NCBI GenBank assembly: GCA_963693085.1
Contig: OY856411.1
Location: forward strand, 112,039,267-112,103,266
DNA length: 64,000 nt
Reading direction: 5' to 3'
From: Alisma plantago-aquatica
Lineage: Eukaryota > Streptophyta > Magnoliopsida > Alismatales > Alismataceae
Within the stretch, counting starts at the first letter, position 1. Every line of letters begins with the position of its first letter. Of the stretch, positions 48,509 through 59,472 are shown piece by piece. A model generated the notes under the pieces. That model saw nothing but the letters and a program-made list of their open reading frames with translations, searched no databases and was not told the DNA's origin. The translations under genes and the position numbers were made by a program.

Positions 48509-49967
48509 CCCCAAACTTGAAACATACTTGTCCTCAAGTATGCTCCAACTCAATCTCTTTTCCAAATTTTCCACAAATAAGAAATGACAAATGCAATATA
48601 AAAGATGACTATTGCTGAATGGGATCAAAGATGACTGAGTACATGCATTTCACCTCTCTCCTCTCCTGCATTCACAATCCAATCATGAAAAGAGTACAAA
48701 GCATATGAACTTCAAATATAGTGCATAGAATACACAAGTTATCCATATTTCTTCCATAAAGTTCTAGGTAGACCGTTTCATGATGGTGTTAATCATGGAT
48801 GACTAGGAGTATTATTTCACATTCATGCATTCAATCTTATGTTTCAAATCACACCAAATGATCCACGTGGCTGAAGAAAAGGGTAAAATGAGCTAGGTTT
48901 GATGTTTCCTAGCTCAATGGGTATGAAAGTGGAAGAAAGGGTTGCGATAAGATTTTTGGAGTGTTTTTACACACTCATCTTTTCTTTATTTGAATGCTCT
49001 TAAACAGGAGCATCCTTTTATTTTATTTTTCCTTTTTTTTTCTTTCTTTGCCCTTGGTGTAGATAGGGAAAATGGTGGATAGAGTGAAGCGAGGGGATGG
49101 AGATATGTCCACCCCAAACTTCTGGAGGTGGCCAAGGTTGATTATGTGCACTAGGGCATCTTTTTATGAGGCGGAGGGGTACGAAGATGGTGAAAGAATA
49201 GTCAGAACAAAGAGGGGTCATTGGTATGATTCTCCACATAAGACATCCTGCATGAAAATTAATCTAATACTTCATCCTATATATCACACCACATGAATGA
49301 ACAAGATGAAATTGATATATCACACAAGTGATTCCACAAACACTAAGCGTTCAAAGCTTGCTCAATTTCACAATTCAACCAAATAAATCACAATCATAAG
49401 AGAGGTGATGCACATGTAAAAAGTCAAACATTGATACCACTTAGCAATAATTCATGACATTTCACTTGCATTTGTCAAAGGTCGTCATTTTTACTCAAAA
49501 CAGTAGAGATTGGGTCAAAACACACTTTTTAGACAAGAAATCTCAAATTTGGGCAAAATTGGCCAAAATGGTGCCAAGTTGCCTCCAATCACATATAAAC
49601 CTATATTATTGAACTTAAAATAGCAGATAAGCAAATCCTAGCTAAAACATGCAAAAATTACCAAAAATCTACATGATATGCAATGCATGGAAAAAAGAGC
49701 AATTTTTTTGAAAATTATGCAAAAATGACAAGAAAGTAAACTACATGGAAAGTAAACTACATGGCATGCAGGTATGCAAAGCAGTAAACTTCTAAACTAG
49801 ATAGAAAAACAAGCAAAAATTTGAAGATCAACAAACAAAGACTAAATAGCAGGTGAGATACAAAAATGAGTGAAAGTAGAATGAGGGCATACCACCCTAC
49901 CACCCCAAACTTTTGAATCATGTTGTCCTCAGCATGACACTAAAGTCAAGGATGATAGGGTAGATGA
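48509..49967 (-). other. 3' noncoding part of the Athila-like unit
   Basis: DNA between the ORF stop and LTR-A, with no gene. On the minus strand there are two polypurine-like phrases, aaaagtttggggtgg at about 49898-49912 and caagtttggggtggtg near 48507-48520, each preceded by a gaggaca phrase. One may be a duplicate of the other. The second copy of the element lacks bases equivalent to 48250-49231. The open frame at 49018-49296 is not supported. Confidence 0.5.
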
Positions 49968-51743
49968 TCACTGTAGTGGTGGTGGAGGTGCTCCTCCCTG
50001 TCTGTAATAGGCACCCCAGTAGTCTGACTGTAGAGGCGGATAGCTGTCCTGAAAAGCTGATAAAGAACTCCACCAGTCTTCACCCCACTGTGGGTTCCTC
50101 TGGGTCTGGGCATTCTAAAATTGGTAAAGAAGGTTGACCTAGTAATGCATATGTTGGTGGTCCAACCACATGGCATCTTGTGTCCTCTGAAAGCCCTCTT
50201 GTGTTTGTAGTATCCTCTCTTGTGTCACTAGAATGCTCTCCAGATATACATGAATGGTACCCATATCATATGCATTCACTGAAGGCTGATGTGGCTCTGA
50301 CGCCCCTATCCTCTCTTCTCTTTGCCTCACCCGTCGTGCTGCTCTTTCTTCCGCCACCCGTATCATCTCATCTTCGTGTGAAGGGTCTCCTAGACCCCCT
50401 GTAAAAAACTACCTCAGGGATTGCCTCTCCTCTCAGGTTCTCCTCCTCATACCTCCTCAATTTTTGTAGAAAAATCGGCGTTGGTCCATATTGTTCCATG
50501 AGGGGTGGAGTATGGTAAGGCAGCTCCAATGTCACTCATGGGTAAGGTGGGTTGACCTGGTAGATGATCTTCTGATCTGCAATTGTAATCATGGAAGAGC
50601 GAGCCAAGTAGTGCAGGTCAACCAACTTTCCACCATCTGCCTTTGTATAGCTTGTCATGTCATGTCCTAAGGCAGTGGCCATGGATGTCACAATCCCTCC
50701 CATTACAAATGGATTTGTGCTCTTGGACGGGATTGTCCTCATATAATTAATAAGTAACACCCCCAGGTTCACATGCCTCTCTTTGGTCATCCAACCAAGA
50801 ACAAAAAGATCTTTCCTTATGCAGCTGCCTTGGTTCTCGTACCTGCCAAAGATGGTGTTTGCTAACACCTTCTGAACATAGCTAAGAAATGGGCTATGAA
50901 TAGCACTTGTCTTTGATTTCCCTGCTACAAAGGTACTTTGGCCGGTGAAGCATTTTCAAATTGCTGGATATGTGGAACTTGAATCATTCTTTGTCCTTCC
51001 TCCATCTAGGAGGGCTTCCATCCCTTCATTTGGGGCAAAATTTTGATTTAGCATCTTTGAGGTTATCTTCCACCTCTTATCCCCGATTATCACCTTAATT
51101 GCATTCTTGACATCATCGGTTGCTTTCTCTAACGTGGAAACAAATTGTTGATTCAGATCGATGTAAGACTCTTGTTGCAATGTCAGGATCTCAAACAACC
51201 CCATTTTCTCCATCAATCCCTGAAAGTAGGCATAGAAACCCATCGCCTCCATTGTTGCTTGGCAGGTATAGTGAGTTGCTAAAACTCTGCGTGTTAAGCA
51301 CCCCAGGTGTTTAGGCTCCTTTTCCCTACCGGTAGTGACCTCGGGCTGGGGAGGGGGTACTGGGGTGGAATCTCGTGCTGCTCAGAATCAGACATATATG
51401 TATCATCTTCATCATCTATTATGAGTCGTCAACGTGGTCGTGGTTGTGGCTCGGGCTACAGATGTGTTGTCGAGGAGATGGACGGTCGTGCTACTGAGAC
51501 TGAAGGCTGTGCAGCTATAGTAGAGCGTCTCTCGGATGAGATGGAGTGTCGGGAAGCAAACGGCGGTGGATGTGACGATGACGGTGTCCCCCATTGTGGC
51601 TGTGCGGAGACTTCTTCAGTGATAGTATCTACCATTTCATCCAATCCGGCCTCCGTCAACCGGGGGTGGTTGTTCTTTGGTTTCCTTTGATAGGCAATGA
51701 CACCCCTAGTCTTCTCTACTGCTTTCCTTGCAAACTTCTTCAT
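49968..51743 (-). pseudogene. Athila-type ORF, copy A
   Basis: Extra protein of Athila-like retrotransposons, resembling the Arabidopsis retrotransposon ORF-1 / plant transposon protein family by pattern (medium confidence). About 590 residues. The N-terminus is basic and Ser/Pro-rich (MKKFARKAVEKTRG), then an acidic DDEDD stretch. The globular core (51252-50536) contains MLNQNFAPNEG, PFLSYVQKVLANTI, GWMTKERHVNLG and NPFVMGGIVTSMATALGHD. A Glu/Arg-rich stretch (RVAEERAARRVRQREER) follows, and the C-terminus is APPPPPLQ. Stops near 51456, 50955 and 50535 and a shift near 51330 break it. It lies 3' of protease, where Athila env-like ORFs occur. Function unknown. Confidence 0.7.
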
Positions 51744-52713
51744 TCTTTCTCGAAAATAGAAGTGAAATTAGAAAATTTCAGATTTCTCCAAAGAACTAGG
51801 TTGTTGGGGCGGAATGGAGAGAAAGTGGTGCGTTTGTGGATGGAAATTGGTGGAACCTGTAGATTAAGGTAGTGGAAATGGTGGGGGATTGATTGGGAGT
51901 GATTTGGGAGTGATTTGGTGAAGAATCAAGGGTTGTAGAGGGTGGGTGGACCGCTACACGGGCGCTAGGGCGCGGAGCACAGTCGTTCTGTTCTTCGAAG
52001 AAATAAGCAAGTGAATAGAAATTTTGCAAAATCTGACTTTAAATTGTTGGAACCGGGCTGCGGCACGACCGTGGTGGCTTCATGTACCACGGCCGTGCTG
52101 CCTTGCACGGCCGTTCTGCCCTGGTTCTACACTTAGTTTATTTTCTCAATTTTTGACGATTTCTCTGTTGAATGTGAGTGCACCACCACAGCCGTTCCAT
52201 GTCACCACGGTTGTGGTGTGCACTGTAACAATAGTATAACACTCAAATCTTTTTCAAACATCAAAACTTTGATCTCAAGTTGATCTTCCACTCATCCTTT
52301 GTCAAAATTCCATCTATTTCTCTTTATTTCACTTTGTTCTCACCTACACACCTCAAAACTACACAAAAACTATCAAATACAAGTGTGTGTGTGTGTGTGT
52401 TTTCTTGGAAAGTGTAAAAACAAAGAAAAAGTATCAAAAATGTAAGGTTGGGTCAAAAATTCCCAAACCTAGGTGGGTTGCCTCCCACAAGCGTTGATTT
52501 TCTAACCTTCATCTGGGCTTCTTGAAGATTCTTCAAAATTCACCCATTTGGGATTCTCATGTGTCCATTCTTACAAAACATGCATCCTTCATTTGCATTC
52601 AATCTAGGATCCTCATGCCTTTCATCACAATAATCATCACCAATTTCTTCACTTTGGCGTCCTCTCAAATGCCCATTTGGACTTGTGAAGTGATCATGTC
52701 CAATATCCCTATC
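51744..52713 (-). other. Spacer between protease and ORF, with palindrome array
   Basis: No RT or integrase similarity, although pol should follow protease here. At about 51945-52215 several copies of the LTR-type motif recur (ccacggccgtgctg, gcacggccgttctg, accacggttgtggtg). A (gt)n microsatellite lies at 52383-52401. The phrase cctaggtgggttgcctcccacaagcg near 52470-52495 is a common Athila-family sequence. Confidence 0.65.
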
Positions 52714-53286
52714 TCAGACTCGCCGAGTTGGGATCTTGTACATGTTGATGTTGATCTTCATGTCCATGAATGAGATTGTCATAGTGCCACTGCGCACATG
52801 AATGTCGGCATCATCTATAGATAAGAACGGTCTTCCCAAGATGATGGGAATTTTCCTATCCTCGAGCTCCATATCAAGTACAATGAAATCTGTCAGGAAC
52901 ACCGCGCCTTTTTCTTTGTCTATCATCACCAAGACATCATCCACTCTACCCCTAGGCACTTGTATGGATCTATTCGCCAATTGGAGAGTGCAATGTGCCA
53001 ACTTCAACTTTCCTAATCCTAGCTCAACATAGACATTGTATGCCATCAAATTCACACTAGATCCCAAATCAAATAAGGACCTATCTATGCGATGTCCCCC
53101 TATGTAACTAGGTATAAGTGGGGCTCCTGGGTCTTTTCTCTTCACGGGAAGGGGATGTTGTATGATGGATCTCACTTGTTCAGTCAATATAACCTTCTTT
53201 GGAATCATCCCTATTGACCTTCTTTTCACAGTGCATAGGTTCTTGAGGAACTTGGCATATGATGGGATTTGCTTGATTGCATCCAA
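52714..53286 (-). CDS. Athila-like aspartic protease (retropepsin) domain
   Basis: Polyprotein-processing protease. The 190-residue frame is uninterrupted. It starts in the segment IPSYAKFLKNLC, common between gag and protease of this family. The catalytic motif is FDLGSSVNLM, with the D-L-G usual for Athila. The flap-side region LQLANRSIQVPRG follows, and the second-half motif IILGRPFLS closes the fold. The frame ends soon after (KIPTRRV, stop), where a normal element would continue into RT. By inspection the active-site residues are intact, unlike the Tekay protease at 29610-29930. The true start is probably upstream in the gag-protease frame, which is broken. Confidence 0.88.
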   Translation of the reverse strand: MDAIKQIPSYAKFLKNLCTVKRRSIGMIPKKVILTEQVRSIIQHPLPVKRKDPGAPLIPSYIGGHRIDRSLFDLGSSVNLMAYNVYVELGLGKLKLAHCTLQLANRSIQVPRGRVDDVLVMIDKEKGAVFLTDFIVLDMELEDRKIPIILGRPFLSIDDADIHVRSGTMTISFMDMKININMYKIPTRRV

Positions 53287-53469
53287 GAGAGGAATGTTGA
53301 CCTTTACTTGTCAGAAGACCTCAAGAATGTCCATATTGTGCTTTTGTCTTCTTTTCACATTCGGGGGCTCATCTAGTGCTTTGGGAAATGGTGGCTCACT
53401 ACACTTGACTCAGCATGATCTTCCTGTGGTGTCGCATGAGGTGGAGCACTAGGACTCCCAATATCAACA

Positions 53470-54879
53470 TGGGGTGGCAAATGATCATCTTCGGCAATCT
53501 CAATCACAACATCACCACTTGACTGTTTTGCTTTGCTTTGTCACTCTTTCTTTGACTTTCAGGTTGCTCAAGTGTTTTCCCACTCCTTAGAACGGTCACA
53601 ACACTACGTTGCTCATGATGGTGAGGGGGAGCATGTAGTGGTTGTGGAGGAGGTGGGGGTGACACTTGGGGTTGAAATTGAGGTGGAGAAGAGAATTGAG
53701 GGGGGGAGAGAATTGGGGTTGGAAGGTGAAGTTTTGGGAAAATTGAGGTGGTGAAGGTGGTGGGAGAGTGTAAGGCTTAGGATAGCCTTGAAAATGGTAG
53801 ATGGGTTGCACTTGCGTGGGAGGTGGATTGTAGAAAATTTGAGAAGAGGGCATGGGCCCACTTGCTTCATTATAACTCAAGATGGATTTTGAAGCTAATT
53901 TTTCTTCTTGAAGAGCAAGTGTGGATAAGAGCTGCTATCTTTTCTTCAAGCCTTGCAACATATTTTTGGACATCATCAAAGATCTTCAATCTAGAGAGAA
54001 CCTCTTCCTTAAACCTTGAGTTGTAGCTTGGACTTTGCGGTTTCGAGTAGCTATAGGAGTAAGGTGTCTTCACTTCTCCCTCAAAAGAACCAATGTAGTT
54101 GACCGGATGGCAAGGACCATTTCCTCCTTGACTTTTCATGAGTTTCATCATTTCTCCCATATCCTTCATCACTTGTGCATTGGGATCATTAGAAACAGAA
54201 GGCTCACTAAAGACCTAACCCCCATCACAAACCATGCTAGAAGCTCGGTTCCTTGAATTTTCTACCAATTGCTCAAACAACAGCCATGACTCCTCTGGTG
54301 GCTTTGCGTGAAAACACCTCCACAAGAAGAATCCATTGTAGCTTGATCCCTTAATGACAAACTGGAGTAGAATGCTTGTACAAGCTGCCACAAAGGTATC
54401 TCATGATGCAGGCACTCTCTCAACATCTTTTGCAACCTATCCCAAGCATCATGGAATTTTTCATTACCCACTTGGCTGAAATTCACTATTGACCGCCGCA
54501 TTTGTGTCATCTTTGCAATAGAGTAGAACTTCCTCAAGAATGTCGTCTTCATCTCACCCCAACTCATGATGTCTCTCCTTGAATCATACCATTCCTTGGC
54601 CCTATCCTTGAGTGAAAAGGGGAACAATGTGAGCCGAATTGAGTCATCACTTGTCGTCGACGTTCTGAAGGTGGCACACATCTCTAGGAAGGCATCCACA
54701 TGCTTGTAGGGGTTCTCACTCTCTGAGCTATAGAAGGTGGGAAGGATCCCAAGAAGACCTGGAGGAATAGAAAATTGCTCCCCTTACATTTGGGTGACTC
54801 TATATGCAATAGGTGACTGATAGTTGCTCGGCATGAAGTAATCTTGCAAGGACTTGCGAGGTGCATTTTGGCCTTCCAT
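53470..54879 (-). pseudogene. gag: Athila-like gag
   Basis: Capsid protein of the unit. The ATG is at 54879 (MEGQNAPRKSLQDYF). A TAA at 54784-54786 interrupts it. The retrotrans_gag core is open at 54699-54262, with LTLFPFSLKDRAKEWYDS, ETTFLRKF-type and QLVQAFYSSL motifs. A frame change follows near 54290 into a Met-rich and then basic coiled segment (54172-53870: EEVLSRLKIFDDVQKYVARL). A Pro/Gln-rich linker (53880-53600) comes next, and then TVLRSGKTLEQ, the usual phrase before Athila protease. Length is normal for the family. No zinc knuckle was seen, which is common for Athila gag. Confidence 0.87.
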
Positions 54880-55052
54880 CTTATTTCCTCCTGAATGGCT
54901 TGTCACATGCACAAAGCACAACCAAATAAAAGAAAGCAAGTTAGCAAACCAATATACACAAAGAATGCAAAGAATAATGAATAAATAATAGCAATGATGA
55001 GGGCAGTAGAAAAGTCAAAGCAAAACTAACTAGCTAGGCTGAGCACCTCTAA

Positions 55053-55070
55053 TCTCCAAAAACGGCGCCA
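55053..55070 (-). other. Primer binding site, tRNA-Asp type
   Basis: Minus strand tggcgccgtttttggaga matches the plant tRNA-Asp primer site at 14 of 18 positions (from memory of the usual Athila/Tat site), including the first ten bases. It lies 10 bp from the LTR-B end at 55081. Confidence 0.75.
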
Positions 55071-55080
55071 GAAAGCTTGG

Positions 55081-57177
55081 TGTGCTCCCGCCAATGGTGC
55101 TACATGCTACTCAATTGGAGTTTTGAATATATGCAACCCAACGGATGGAAGCACACAGGTGGATTCACTTTCGATATTTATAAAACCTAAACTGGCTACC
55201 TACATCTACCAAAACACTACACCCGCAAGCGCATGGGGTCGTGTCGTAGTATAGGAAGGTGGCAAGTATAGGGTCGATCCACAGGGAAAAGAGGGGGCAC
55301 TAGAGCTAAGTTTAGTTATGCTAGGTTCCTACTATGGAGACTAGGTTTAAGGGTTTGAAGGTTGTTTTGATTGTTAAACTATTATGGACAAACAAGAAAT
55401 TAAAGGAAAGAATGAAATCTAAGTTAACCCTAGGCTAGATTAAGGCTAAACAGGCAAGAAAAGATTAAGCTAGGAATGAAAAGGAAAACTACACTAAGGC
55501 AAGCAAGAGAAAAGCAAAAGAGAAATTAAAGAGCTAAACTAACATGAACAAGGCAAGAACAAAGCAAGAAGCTAACTAAGCAAGGAAAGAACTAATTAAG
55601 CTAACCAAGCACAAATCTAGGATTTTAAGCAATAAAGAGGGGTATGGGCTATTTAGGGGTATGAACTTATCACTTAAGTTGGGGGGTAACATATGAACAT
55701 TATGATTCCATTTAGATTATCCAAAATAAACAACAAGTTAGAGTCTAATGAATTAACCTAAGCTACTAACTGACCATGGATATGCTAGGTTGTGTATAGC
55801 GGAACTAGTCCCTAACACCCCCTACTACTCTTACGAGGCTCAGTTGGGTTAGGGATCATGTTCAATTCAATTAGAATCTAATCAAGTATAGGTTTCTAGA
55901 TTAGGCAGTCCTAGGGAAATTAGGGGTCGAGGGTAGTAATGGGGAGGTGAAATTAGGGTTTTAGACCCCAATCCCCCCACATTCTAGCCTTGAGAAGGCT
56001 CCATGCGAGTTGTACTAGAATCGTCTAATCTAGATACTTAGATTTCTCACTTAGGTTTAGGGAGATTGATTAGGATGTAGGAAGATGGGAGGCAGTCTAG
56101 GGATCCAAGAATTGGACCTAGGGGTAAATCCCGAAATTCACACATAAGCAATTTACCTAAATTCCTAGGTGATTTCACACATAAACCAATAAGAAATCCA
56201 TGGAGAATGAGATACAAGTAGAATATAATAATTAACAAATGGAATTACAAAGTTTACATGTCATTCTCCCCCAACATGGTATCAAAGTAACATAATTTCC
56301 CCCAAACAGCCTGCCTAAGGGGCCTAGCTACTCATAACAAAGAAAAATACAAAGAGAAAGGAGATAGAATGAGTAGAGGGGTAAAAGCCCATGATGAGCT
56401 CGGTGAAGACTCCTCCTTCTCCACCTACTAGCAGCTGTAGCTCGAGATCCTTCCTCTAAGGTAGGTGAATGGCATGGATGTGTGGTGGAAATGGATGAAA
56501 ACAATGGAAAACTAGGGTTTTGGTGGTAGAAATGGTGAAATGGAGGTGAAATGAGGTGGGAATGGATGGAGGACGAACTGGGGCAGCTAGAGTGGTGGTA
56601 GGGTCACTAACCTTGTGCCCCAGCCGCCACCTAGGTATATATAGGTGTGGGGAGGAAGCACTAGGTCAAGTAGGGGCAAAATGGGGAAAGTAGTGGGAAA
56701 ATGGGTGGATTTTATGAGTAACACGGCCGTGGTGGGTAGGGTAGAGCATGTACGTGGTGGATGGGAACTGCCATGGTGAATAAAATGGCTAAATGTCAGG
56801 TTGGTGGTCAAATTTGGGTTGAAAATACCACGGTTGTTGTGGTCACTACAGCCGTGGTGGACTGAGGGTAGCATGGGTGTGTTGTGTGCCACGGCCGTGG
56901 TGGGCTGGGTGATGGTGGCCGTGGTGATGTTGCACAGCCATTCTAGTCTGTTGTAGCACGGTCGTGCTGTGCAGCACGGCTGTGGTGGCTATCTCTGGCA
57001 TGGCCGTTCTATGCGGCACGGTCGTGGTGCTTTCTGCTTGACTGGAGGTGATTCTGTTGATTTATAAGTGACGTAGCATGGCTGTTCTGTGGTGCCACGG
57101 TCGTGTTCGGTCCTGGATCAGCAAGTTGACTCTGTTCTTTGACTTTTCTTAGACATCTTTGCTTCAATTGATCTTTG
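55081..57177 (-). repeat. LTR-B (shared middle LTR), 5' end deleted
   Basis: Homologous to LTR-A 46178-48249. The alignment runs to 57177 and then jumps to the equivalent of 49232, so 982 bp are absent. That includes the LTR 5' end and the 3' noncoding DNA before it. The palindrome array is at 56720-57105. Because the U3 end is missing, its promoter may be incomplete. Confidence 0.85.
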
Positions 57178-57913
57178 CTCCACATAAGACATCCTGCATG
57201 AAAATTAATCTAATACTTCATCCTAGATATCACACTACATGAATGAACAAGATGAAATTGATATATCACACAAGTGATTCCACAAACACTAAGCGTTCAA
57301 AGCTTGCTCAATTTTACAATTCAACCAAATCAATTACAATCATAAGAGAGGTGATGCACATGTAAAAAGTCAAACATTGATACCAATTAGCAATGATTCA
57401 TGACATTTCACTTGCATTTGTCAAAGGTCGTCATTTTTACTCAAAACAGTAGAGATTGGGTCAAAACACACTTTTTAGACAAGAAATCTCAAATTTGGGC
57501 AAAATTGGCCAAAATGGTGCCAAGTTTCCTCCAATCACATCTAAACCTATATTATTGAACTTGAAATAGAAGACAAGTAAATCCTAGCTAAAATATGCAA
57601 AAATTACCAAAAATCTACATTAAATGCAATGCATGGCAAAAAGAGCAAAATTTTTGAAAATTATGCAAAAATGACAAGAAAGTAAACTACATGGAAAATA
57701 AACTACATGGCATGTAGGTATGCAAAGCAGTAAACTTCTAAACTAGATAGCAAAACAATCAAAAATGTGAAGATCAACAAACCAAGAGTAAATAGCATGT
57801 GAGATACAAAAATGAGTGAAAGTAGAATAAGGGCATACCACCCTACCACCCCAAACTTTTGAATCATGTTGTCCTCAGCATGACACTAAAGTTTAGGATG
57901 ATAGGGTAGATGA
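57178..57913 (-). other. 3' noncoding DNA of the upstream unit
   Basis: Homologous to 49232-49967. It has no gene. It includes the polypurine-like ccccaaactttt site at 57850-57861. Confidence 0.75.
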
Positions 57914-59472
57914 TCACTGTGGTGGTGGTGGAGGTGCTCCTCCCTGTCTGAAATAGGTGCCCTAGTAGTCTAAATGTGGAGGCAAATAGCTGTCCTGAAA
58001 AGCTGATAAAGAACTCTACCAGTCTTCACCCCACTGTGGGTTCCTCTGGGCCTGGGCATTCTGAAACTCGTAAAGATGGTTGATCTGGTAATGCATATGC
58101 TGGTGGTCCAACCACATGGCATCCTGTGTCCTCTGAAATCCCTCCTATACCCATAGTATCCTCTCCTGCATTGCCTGAATGCTCTCCAGCTGTGCATGAA
58201 TGGTACCCATATCATATGCATTCACTAAAGGTTGATGTGGCTCTGATGCCCATATCCTCTTTTCTCTTTGCCTCACCCGTCGTGCTGCTCTTTGTTCTGC
58301 CGCCCATCTCATCTCAGCTGCCTGTGAAGGCTCTCATAGACCCCCTATGAAAACCACCTCAGGGATTGCCTCTCCTCTCGGGTTCTCTCCTCATACCTCC
58401 TCAATTTTTCCAAAAAATTTGGCGTTGGTCCATATTGTTCCATGCGGGGTGGAGTATGGTAAGGCAGATCCAATGTCACTCATGGGTAAGGTGGGTTGAC
58501 CTGGTATATGGTCTTCTAATCCACAATTGTAATCATGGAAGAGCGAGCCAAGTAGTGCAGGTCAACCAACTTTCCACCATCTGCCTTTGTATAGCATGTC
58601 ATGTCATGTCCTAAGGCAATGGCTATGGATGTCACAATCCCTCCCATTACAAATGGATTTGTTCTCTTGGACGGGATTGTCCTCATATGATCAATAAGTA
58701 ACGCCCCCAGGTTTACATGCCTCTCTTTGGTCATCCAACCAAGAATGAAAATATATTTCCTTGTACAACTGCCTTGGTTCTCGTACCTGCTAAAGATGGT
58801 GTTTGCTAACACCTTCTGAACATAGCGGAGAAATGGGCTATGAATATCACTTGTCTTTGATTTCCTTGCTACAAAGGTACTTTGGCCGGTGAAGCATTTC
58901 CACATTGTTGGATATGTGGAACTTGAATCATTCTCTGTCCTTCCTCCATCTAGGTGGGCTGCGATCTCTTCATTCGAGGCAAAATTTTGATTTAGCATCT
59001 TTGAGGTTATCTTCCACCTCTTATCCCCAATCATCACCTTAATTGCATTCTTGCCATCATCGATTGCTTTCTCTAGCGTGGCAAAAAATTGTTGAGTCAG
59101 CTCGACGTAAGACTCTTGTTGCAATGTCAGGATCTCAAAAAACCCCATTTTCTCCATCAATCCCTAAAAGTAGGCGTAGAAACCCATCGCCTCCATTGTT
59201 GCTTGGCATGCATAGCGAGTTGCTAAAACTCTGCGTGTCAAGCACCCCAGGTGCTTAGGCTCCTTTGCCCTACCGGTAGTGACCTCAGGCTGTGGAGGGG
59301 AGCGTTGGGGTGGAATCTCATGCTTCTCATAATCAGGCATATTTGTATCATCTTCATCATCTCGTACGAGTCGTCGAAGTGGTTGTGGTTGTAGCTCGGG
59401 TTGCGACTGTGCTGCCGAGGAGACAGACGGTCGTGTTGCTGAGACTGCAGGTCGTGCAGCTGTAGTAGAGGG
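57914..59472 (-). pseudogene. Athila-type ORF, copy B (N-terminus cut)
   Basis: Second copy of the protein at 49968-51743, better preserved. The core frame is open from 59160 to 58516 (214 residues), covering MLNQNFASNEE, TMWKCFTGQSTFVA, GWMTKERHVNLGALL and NPFVMGGIVTS. The upstream N-terminal part (59472-59160) is open as well except for one stop between YF and GLM. A stop ends the core at 58515 and the C-terminal Glu/Arg and Pro-rich parts follow with shifts. It is truncated at 59472 by an LTR. Most differences from copy A are substitutions, and motifs of the core are unchanged. Confidence 0.72.

Larger units (their letters stand above)
46178..59472 (-). mobile_element. Athila-like gypsy tandem array without RT/integrase
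   Basis: Reading the minus strand: ORF block B (59472-57914), LTR-B (57177-55081), primer site (55070-55053), gag, protease, ORF block A (51743-49968), polypurine tract and LTR-A (48508-46178). So one complete unit shares its 5' LTR with the 3' end of a second unit, as expected after unequal recombination between head-to-tail copies. Gag and protease are Athila-like. No RT, RNase H or integrase sequence was found in the unit. The upstream unit is cut by the LTR at 59473. Confidence 0.82.

Noticed and set aside
46178..51560. A single 5.4-kb LTR spanning LTR-A and ORF copy A
   Set aside because: The homology between 46178-51530 and 55081-59472 does extend that far. However, an LTR boundary with polypurine tract near 48508 and the ORF-then-LTR order fit a tandem array with a shared LTR better.
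53533..53754. Val/Glu/Gly-rich + strand frame
   Set aside because: Antisense to the Pro/Gln-rich gag linker of the Athila-like element. It is a shadow of that low-complexity coding stretch.
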